From assembly GCF_900109945.1 (NCBI RefSeq), contig NZ_FOBX01000003.1, positions 496,001-560,000 on the forward strand: a stretch of 64,000 bases of DNA. The letters are read 5' to 3'. The DNA is from Bradyrhizobium sp. OK095. GTDB taxonomy: Bacteria > Pseudomonadota > Alphaproteobacteria > Rhizobiales > Xanthobacteraceae. This document shows, piece by piece, positions 60,950 through 64,000 of the stretch (positions are counted from its first letter, which is position 1; each line of letters starts with the position of its first letter). Both the position numbers and the translations under genes were made by a program. The notes beneath the pieces were generated by a model that was not told the origin of the DNA, searched no databases, and saw nothing but the letters and a program-made list of their open reading frames with translations.

Positions 60950-61474
60950 TCACTTATTGGCGATGAGATAGCGGTTTGCATCGGCGAGGATCACGTCGCG
61001 CACCGCCTCGTGATATTTGATGTAGCCGGTGCAGCGGCAGAGATGGCCGTCGAGCGCCTCCGCTATGGTCTGCTCCAGCGCCTCGCGGGCGACCGGTGTG
61101 CGTGCGAGACGTTCGAGCAGCACCTGACCCTCGTTGAGGAAGCCGGCGGTGCAATAGCCGCATTGAAAAGCAAAGTGATTGATGAAGGCCTGTTGCAATG
61201 CCGAGAGCTGGCCATCCTTGGCGTGACCCTCGACGGTGCGGATCGACTTGCCGTCGAAGTTCACGGCGGGGGCGACGCAGGTCGGGCTGGTGGTGCTGGT
61301 GCCATCGGGCGCATCGACGATGATGGCGCAGCTCAGGCATTGCGCGGCGCCGCAGCCGAACTTGGTGCCGGTCATTCCGAGCATCTCGCGCAGAAAATCG
61401 TTCATCGAGAGATCGTCGCGGACGTCCATCGGACCGTGCTTCTGGCCGTTGATGGTAAGGCTGAGGGTCGTCAC
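60950..61474 (-). CDS. 2Fe-2S subunit of a xanthine-dehydrogenase-family oxidoreductase (IorA/CoxS-like)
   Basis: A 174-aa electron-transfer subunit with two [2Fe-2S] sites: the plant-type site GCGAAQCLSCAI (Cys residues in FGCGAAQC..C) and the C-terminal site CGYCTAGFL with CRCTGYIKYHEA. It passes electrons from the molybdopterin subunit to the cytochrome. The ATG overlaps the stop of the large subunit by four bases. Family members act on isoquinoline, aldehydes or N-heterocycles; the substrate is not set by sequence. Confidence 0.93.
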   Translation of the reverse strand: MTTLSLTINGQKHGPMDVRDDLSMNDFLREMLGMTGTKFGCGAAQCLSCAIIVDAPDGTSTTSPTCVAPAVNFDGKSIRTVEGHAKDGQLSALQQAFINHFAFQCGYCTAGFLNEGQVLLERLARTPVAREALEQTIAEALDGHLCRCTGYIKYHEAVRDVILADANRYLIANK

Positions 61475-64000
61475 GCGAGCACTCCCTTTAGCAGGCTTGA
61501 TGTGACCGGCAGCGCGCGGAAGCGATGGCCGGTGGCGTCATGGATGGCGTTGATGAGCGCCGGTACGATCGGGATCATCACGACTTCGGCCATGCCTTTC
61601 GGTGCTTCGTCTGGTACTAGCGGCTTCAGCATCTCGATCTCGAGATCGCGGAGCGGCAGGTCGGAGCCGCGTGCGACCAGGTAGCGGCCGAGATTCCATT
61701 CGCCGTTGCCGGGACCGCCCTCGAACGGAGGCAGCGTCTCCAGCAGCGCATAGCCGACGCCCATGGCGAAACCGCCCTGGGCTTGGCCCATCACCACCTC
61801 GGGCACCAGCGCGGTGCCGCATTCGAGCACGCTATAGGCCTTGGCGATGCGCAAGGCTCCCGTCGCGCGCTCGATCTCGACGCGGACGACCGTGCCGCAC
61901 ATCGAGGTGTAGGCGGTGCCGATGCGGTTGTTGTCGGTCGGCGGAAACTTGACGCTGACACGGTTGATCCGTTCGAACTTGCCGTTGCCCCTGCGGACCG
62001 CCAGCGCGTCGATGTCGGCGCGGTATTGCTCGCCGAACAGCGGAAAGCGTGCCCGCGACCACGCCCAGCGGGAGAAGCTGTGCGCAACCGCACCGGTGAC
62101 GAAGCCGCGCGCATGAGCTGTCGCGGCCAGTACGGGCAGCGCCAGCGGTTCTAGGCCAGGCATGGTCAGCTGCCCGTTCTGCCAGCTTGCGGCGTCCCAT
62201 TGCCGTGCGCGCGGATCAGTCCTTGCGATGTGCCACAGCTCCAGCGCCGCGGGCCACAGGCCGAAGCGGAAAATGACGCGGGCGGCTTCCCCCGCGGAAT
62301 GGGTGCCGACATGCGCGCCGATCGAGGAGCTTGTCGGCGAGCTGATCGCGGGCACCCAGCGCGGATTTTTCTCCGCAGCATCCTGGGTCTTCTGGTCCAT
62401 GGTGGAGGGATCGCCTGATGTGACCAGCCCGAGTACGTCATAGCTATCGACGCGGGCGACCGAGACCTCGTCGGCGATGACGCCGAGATGGCTTGCGACC
62501 CGGTTGGCCAGCGCCGTGCCGATGCCGTTGCCCATCTCGACATGATCGCAATGGATTTCGATCTTGCCGTCGGGGGCAAGCTCGACGCGTCCGAGCGAGC
62601 CGTCCGCGCCGGAGCCATAGTCTTTCGTCACGCAGGCGACGCCGGTGCCGACCAGCCGATCCGACGATGTCTGTTTGAACTGTGCCCGCTGCTGCCAGAT
62701 CGGATGCTTCTCAAGCTTGTCGAGGATTTCGGGCGTGCGCACCGAGACGATGTAGGGATTGCCCGTCATGGTCCGGCCGTTCTGGGGCAGCGCATTGCGC
62801 CGCCGGAATTCGATCGGATCGAGCTTCAGCTCGGACGCCGCCTCGTCGATCAGGACCTCCAGCGCCGTCATGGCTTGCAGGATGCCGTAGCCGCGCATCG
62901 AGCCCGCGCTCACGCCGCGCGAGTGCACCGCGACGGTCCTGACGTCGACCTTTGGAATGTCGTAGATGCCGATCGCGCCCGTGCCCGCGACGACGGCGAC
63001 GCTGGCCGAGAAATGGGCGAGCCCGCCACCGTCGAGTACGTGATCGGCGGCGAACGCCTTGATCTTGCCGGTCGCGCGATCGATGCCGATGCGCGAGCGC
63101 ATCCTGATCGCGTGGCGCTTGATGCCGCCTTGAAACTGCTGGTAGCGGTCATGCGCCAGCCGCACGGGCTTGCCGGGAAAGCAGATCGCGGCGAGCGCGA
63201 CATAAAGGATGAACGGCGTGTGGTCGCGTCCGCCGAAGCCGCCGCCGACATGGGCGAACTGCGCGTTGATGTGCGCCGGCTTGTAGGGCGCGCGGGCTTT
63301 GCCGAACAGATGCGCGATCGACTCCGCCGCCTCGTAGGGCGACTGTACGCCGAGCAGGAGTTCGAGATTGCCGCCCTTATTGCCGCCCTTGCCGTTGTAC
63401 CAGGCGAGCCCGCATTCCGGCTCTAGGAACATCGGGTCGACCGATTGCGTCTCGAACTCGCGGTCGAGCACCAGCATGGTGGCGTCGTCTGCGGCGAGCT
63501 CGGCGCGGATCTGCTCGCCATATTTTGCCGCCTTGGCGTAATCCGCCGGCATCCCCTTGGCGAGTGCCGACCACACCGGCAGCGCCGCGCTCTGCACCTT
63601 CTTCGGCGAGACCCAGCCGGCCTGGATCGGCGAATAGACATCCGGCTTGTCAGGCGAGGGGCCTGCCACGCGGGTGAAGCGGAAGGCCCCGTAATCGGGG
63701 ACGACGACAGGCCCGGTCTCCTCGCCGAATTGGACGAAAGTGCCATCGCGTAGCGCGAGACGCGCCTGGTCGAAGGCGTCGAACTTTTCGAAGATCAAAA
63801 GCGCGACCGGTTGGCCGAGATAGAGCGGCGTTTTGCCGACCGGACAGAACAGGTCGCCGGCGTAGAACTCCGGCACCTGCGTGCCGATGCGGTCGAGATC
63901 ATCAGCGGTCACGACGACGGAGGGTTTCAGTGCGCCCTTCAGGCGGGCGAGGTCCATGCCGGTGTAGACATGCGTGGCGTCGTTGGCGCGCACCAGGATC
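61471..64000 (-). CDS. Molybdopterin-binding large subunit of a xanthine-dehydrogenase-family oxidoreductase (IorB-like, N-terminus cut)
   Basis: The frame is open at the right edge, giving at least 843 residues. It shows MoCo-binding blocks AHVGGGFGGRDHTPFILYVA, RGVSAGSMRGYGILQAMTAL, VEMGNGIGTALA and GQAQGGFAMGVGYALLETL (the last with the active-site Glu region near the C-terminus). The enzyme hydroxylates an aldehyde or N-heterocycle using water. It is the first gene of the operon in view, followed by the 2Fe-2S subunit and cytochrome. The start lies outside the window. Confidence 0.93.
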   Translation of the reverse strand, partial: ILVRANDATHVYTGMDLARLKGALKPSVVVTADDLDRIGTQVPEFYAGDLFCPVGKTPLYLGQPVALLIFEKFDAFDQARLALRDGTFVQFGEETGPVVVPDYGAFRFTRVAGPSPDKPDVYSPIQAGWVSPKKVQSAALPVWSALAKGMPADYAKAAKYGEQIRAELAADDATMLVLDREFETQSVDPMFLEPECGLAWYNGKGGNKGGNLELLLGVQSPYEAAESIAHLFGKARAPYKPAHINAQFAHVGGGFGGRDHTPFILYVALAAICFPGKPVRLAHDRYQQFQGGIKRHAIRMRSRIGIDRATGKIKAFAADHVLDGGGLAHFSASVAVVAGTGAIGIYDIPKVDVRTVAVHSRGVSAGSMRGYGILQAMTALEVLIDEAASELKLDPIEFRRRNALPQNGRTMTGNPYIVSVRTPEILDKLEKHPIWQQRAQFKQTSSDRLVGTGVACVTKDYGSGADGSLGRVELAPDGKIEIHCDHVEMGNGIGTALANRVASHLGVIADEVSVARVDSYDVLGLVTSGDPSTMDQKTQDAAEKNPRWVPAISSPTSSSIGAHVGTHSAGEAARVIFRFGLWPAALELWHIARTDPRARQWDAASWQNGQLTMPGLEPLALPVLAATAHARGFVTGAVAHSFSRWAWSRARFPLFGEQYRADIDALAVRRGNGKFERINRVSVKFPPTDNNRIGTAYTSMCGTVVRVEIERATGALRIAKAYSVLECGTALVPEVVMGQAQGGFAMGVGYALLETLPPFEGGPGNGEWNLGRYLVARGSDLPLRDLEIEMLKPLVPDEAPKGMAEVVMIPIVPALINAIHDATGHRFRALPVTSSLLKGVLA

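Noticed and set aside
1..64000. CRISPR array, tRNA or rRNA genes, prophage or secretion-system gene cluster
   Set aside because: No regular spaced repeats, no cloverleaf or TPsiC-like GGTTCGAATCC, and no structural phage or secretion genes were found by eye.

Overview
The window is GC-rich chromosomal DNA from an alphaproteobacterium of the Bradyrhizobium type. This assignment rests on gene content: a GstI-like gene divergent from glnII (glutamine synthetase II), a fused malic enzyme/phosphotransacetylase, a non-discriminating-type AspRS, GrlR-like proteins and intergenic palindromic repeats whose character fits that genus. It is inference, not a database match. No tRNA, rRNA or CRISPR array was recognised.

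Layout. 1-3.2 kb: an hda-like gene (cut by the left edge) and a CDP-alcohol phosphatidyltransferase, divergent from purM-purN, then a cold-shock gene. 3.6-10.8 kb: an outer-membrane barrel protein, a LysR regulator, two acyltransferase-like genes, an isochorismatase-fold protein lacking its cysteine, a class III aminotransferase and RNase D. 11-17 kb: a frameshifted gene, an ABC importer operon (phosphodiesterase, two permeases, binding protein; no ATPase gene), and a degenerate M23 peptidase-like protein. 17-23 kb: selO divergent from aspS, and a large membrane-anchored protein. 23-28.4 kb: maeB, a 1.9 kb insert, and a second copy of the maeB 3' third. 28.6-37.6 kb: DoxX, a TPR/glycosyltransferase protein, envelope and redox enzymes (polysaccharide deacetylase, GPx, YkuD, CreA) and small secreted proteins. 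37.7-44.5 kb: a MocR regulator divergent from a PNPO-fold gene, an M20 hydrolase, and a tryptophan-to-anthranilate cluster (formamidase, kynA, kynU). 44.6-52.6 kb: mixed metabolic genes, a toxin-antitoxin pair, gstI and glnII with a sigma-54-like promoter. 52.7-59.3 kb: GrlR-like paralogues around a lower-GC cargo. 60.3-64 kb: a molybdenum hydroxylase operon (cytochrome c, 2Fe-2S subunit, large subunit cut by the right edge).

The most notable pattern is a repeated architecture. At two places a complete native gene (maeB; a two-domain GrlR-like gene) is followed by a transposase remnant and foreign-looking cargo, and then by a colinear second copy of the same gene's 3' end, 2904 and 2851 bp downstream. 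The maeB copies differ at nine bases, all synonymous. The GrlR-like copies differ at 19 of 240 bases with three conservative amino-acid changes. Both fit integration of a DNA carrying an alternative, functional 3' end of the target gene. The maeB insert also holds two overlapping small genes with their own near-consensus promoter and terminator, which I cannot assign to a family.
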